NCBI RefSeq assembly: GCF_003665435.1
Contig: NZ_CP023407.1
Coordinates: 2,976,001-3,040,000 of the forward strand
From: Streptomyces fungicidicus
GTDB taxonomy: Bacteria > Actinomycetota > Actinomycetes > Streptomycetales > Streptomycetaceae
Reading direction: 5' to 3'
DNA length: 64,000 nt
Positions within the stretch are counted from its first letter, which is position 1; each line of letters begins with the position of its first letter. A model generated the notes under the pieces. That model ran no database searches. It had not been told where the DNA came from and saw nothing but the letters and a program-made list of their open reading frames with translations. Positions 62,624-64,000 of this stretch are shown one piece after another. The position numbers were made by a program, and so were the translations under genes.

Positions 62624-64000
62624 ATGCACCCCCCTCACCCCCAGGTCTCCGTGGTCGTCATCGGCCACAACGACGCCGCCCATGTGGCCGACGCCGTGCG
62701 CTCCGCGCTCGGACAGGGACCCGCCGTCCGCGAGGTCGTCGCGGTCGACGACTGCTCGACGGACGGCAGCGCCGCCCTGCTGGACCGGCTCGCCGCCGGC
62801 GAACCGCGGCTGCGGGTGATCCGGCGCCCGGTCAACAGCGGCGGCTGCGGCACTCCGCGCAACACCGGGCTCGCCGCGGTGACCTCGCCGTACGTGATGT
62901 TCCTGGACAGCGACGACGTCCTGCCGCCCGGCGCGGCCGACGCGCTGCTGACCGCCGCGACCGGCGCGGACGCCGAGGTCGCCGCCGGACTGTGCGTGCG
63001 CCGCGAGCTGCCGTCGGGGCGCGAGGTGCCCTGGGAGCCGGGCCTGTACGCCTCGCCCGCCGTGCTCGCCCGCCCGGCGCGGCGCCCGCGCCTGGTCCAC
63101 GACACCCTGTGCGTCAACAAGCTCTACGCCACCGCCTTCCTGCGCGCGCACGCCATCCGCTTCCCCGAGGGCCGGTTCCCCTACGAGGACCTCGTGTTCA
63201 CCGCGCGGGTGTGGGCCGCGGGGCCGCGCGTCGCGCTGGTCCCCGACCCGGTGTACGTGTGGCACGTCCGCCGGTCGGCGCGCCGGCTGTCGATCTCGCT
63301 GGACCGGGCGGACGTCGACAACTGGCGGGCCCGCACGCACGCGTGCCGCACCGCCCACGAGATCCTGCTGGCCGCCGGCCAGAAGCGGCTGGCCCGCAGG
63401 GCACGGGCCAAGTTCCTCGACCACGACCTGCGCATGTACGTCCGGGAGCTGCCGCTGCGCGACGAGGAGTACCGGCGCGGCTGGTGGGCGCACACCCGGG
63501 CGTTCCTCGCGGACTACGACGCCGCCGACTGGGCCCGCGACCCCGTCGCCCCCGGCCGGCTGATCGGACGGGTGGTGCTGGCCTCCCCCGAGCCGTGCGA
63601 CCTGCCCCGGCTGCGGGAGCTGGCGGCCCGGCCGGCCCGGCTGTGCCCGCCCTACGTCCGCGCGGAGGACGGCACGCCCCGCTGGTCGGACGGCCTGCCC
63701 GGGATCACCCTGGAGACTCTGCTGACCCGCCCCGCGCCGCTGCTCCCGCTCGCCGTGGACGCGGAACTGCGCCCCCGCGCACGCGGCGTACGGCTGCGGC
63801 TGCGCCTGCACGAGCTGTACGGCCGGGTGGCGCAGGCGGGACCGCGGTCGGTGGAGGTGGAGTGGCGGCACCGGGACCGGGACGGCACCGCCGTCCGCCG
63901 TACCGTGCCGCTGCGGGCGGCTCCCGGGCACACCTGGGTCGCCGGGACGACCGTACGGCTGGACCGGCTCGCCACGCTCGGCACCGGCGCCTGGGACCTG
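62624..64000 (+). CDS. Glycosyltransferase family 2, 3' end outside window
   Basis: 459 codons, open to the right edge. GT2 domain: VSVVVIGHNDAAHVADAV, AVDDCSTDGS, and the metal-binding FLDSDDVLPP. After the GT domain (about 1-260) there is a region rich in Arg/Leu and then a beta-rich part. GAGG lies 6 bp before ATG 62624. It likely belongs to the wall-glycopolymer cluster resumed after ohr/ohrR; a TagF-like half may lie beyond the edge. Confidence 0.85.
   Translation, partial: MHPPHPQVSVVVIGHNDAAHVADAVRSALGQGPAVREVVAVDDCSTDGSAALLDRLAAGEPRLRVIRRPVNSGGCGTPRNTGLAAVTSPYVMFLDSDDVLPPGAADALLTAATGADAEVAAGLCVRRELPSGREVPWEPGLYASPAVLARPARRPRLVHDTLCVNKLYATAFLRAHAIRFPEGRFPYEDLVFTARVWAAGPRVALVPDPVYVWHVRRSARRLSISLDRADVDNWRARTHACRTAHEILLAAGQKRLARRARAKFLDHDLRMYVRELPLRDEEYRRGWWAHTRAFLADYDAADWARDPVAPGRLIGRVVLASPEPCDLPRLRELAARPARLCPPYVRAEDGTPRWSDGLPGITLETLLTRPAPLLPLAVDAELRPRARGVRLRLRLHELYGRVAQAGPRSVEVEWRHRDRDGTAVRRTVPLRAAPGHTWVAGTTVRLDRLATLGTGAWDL

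Overview
This window is a piece of a high-GC actinobacterial chromosome, almost certainly Streptomyces. Evidence: GC-rich third codon positions, GTG/TTG starts, translationally coupled overlaps, ATPase-less sugar ABC operons, WhiJ-type regulator/DUF397 pairs, Ohr/OhrR, PkaA/PkaB-like kinases, a tmRNA next to smpB, and rare TTA codons. The gene order matches what I remember of S. coelicolor SCO2943 to about SCO2983; that is recall, not a search.

Layout. (1) 0.3-5.1 kb: minus-strand operon for an N-acetylglucosamine-oligosaccharide-type ABC importer (binding protein, two permeases) and a cytoplasmic GH20 hexosaminidase, with a DasR-box-like site upstream. (2) 5.2-12.5 kb: conserved housekeeping genes: DUF3039, YqgE, MurA, HU, malic enzyme, HelD-type ATPase. 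(3) 12.6-14.0 kb: an ECF sigma factor (SigU-like) and its membrane anti-sigma factor. (4) 14.2-17.6 kb: CGNR regulator, HemD-OmpR fusion regulator and NarK nitrate transporter. (5) 17.7-20.4 kb: membrane protein with a probable frameshift, RsbW-like ATP-binding protein, and an XRE + DUF397 pair. (6) 20.4-23.9 kb: a lower-GC foreign island between two DUF397 copies. It holds a broken tyrosine integrase, a polymorphic-toxin C-terminus with its putative immunity gene, an IS5-type transposase fragment and an intact MFS exporter. (7) 23.9-29.0 kb: a mat-like exopolysaccharide operon (acyltransferase, deacetylase-glycosyltransferase fusion, repeat-rich membrane protein). (8) 29.1-33.6 kb: LysR/MFS pair, LacI regulator with a TTA codon, secreted esterase.

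(9) 33.7-37.6 kb: ssrA (tmRNA), smpB, S41 protease, ftsX, ftsE, a conserved core block. (10) 37.8-40.2 kb: zinc-ribbon membrane peptide, LAXTG surface protein with a DPT repeat, prfB. (11) 40.5-47.5 kb: two Ser/Thr kinases divergent from a large FHA + FtsK/EccC-like protein. (12) 47.6-51.6 kb: a 35-bp minisatellite, then a second sugar ABC importer whose first permease carries a large extracellular insertion. (13) 51.7-61.5 kb: three tandem GT2 + TagF-like polymerase fusions and two multi-spanning membrane proteins, probably for a cell-wall glycopolymer. (14) 61.5-62.5 kb: divergent ohr/ohrR. A further GT2 gene runs off the right edge.

The most interesting items are the decayed toxin/immunity island between the DUF397 repeats, the FHA-FtsK protein beside the kinases, the stepwise loss of catalytic histidines in the three TagF-like paralogues, the MalF-P2-like permease insertion, and leader or nested inverted repeats around helD and sigU. 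All functional calls rest on motif recognition by eye; no database was searched.
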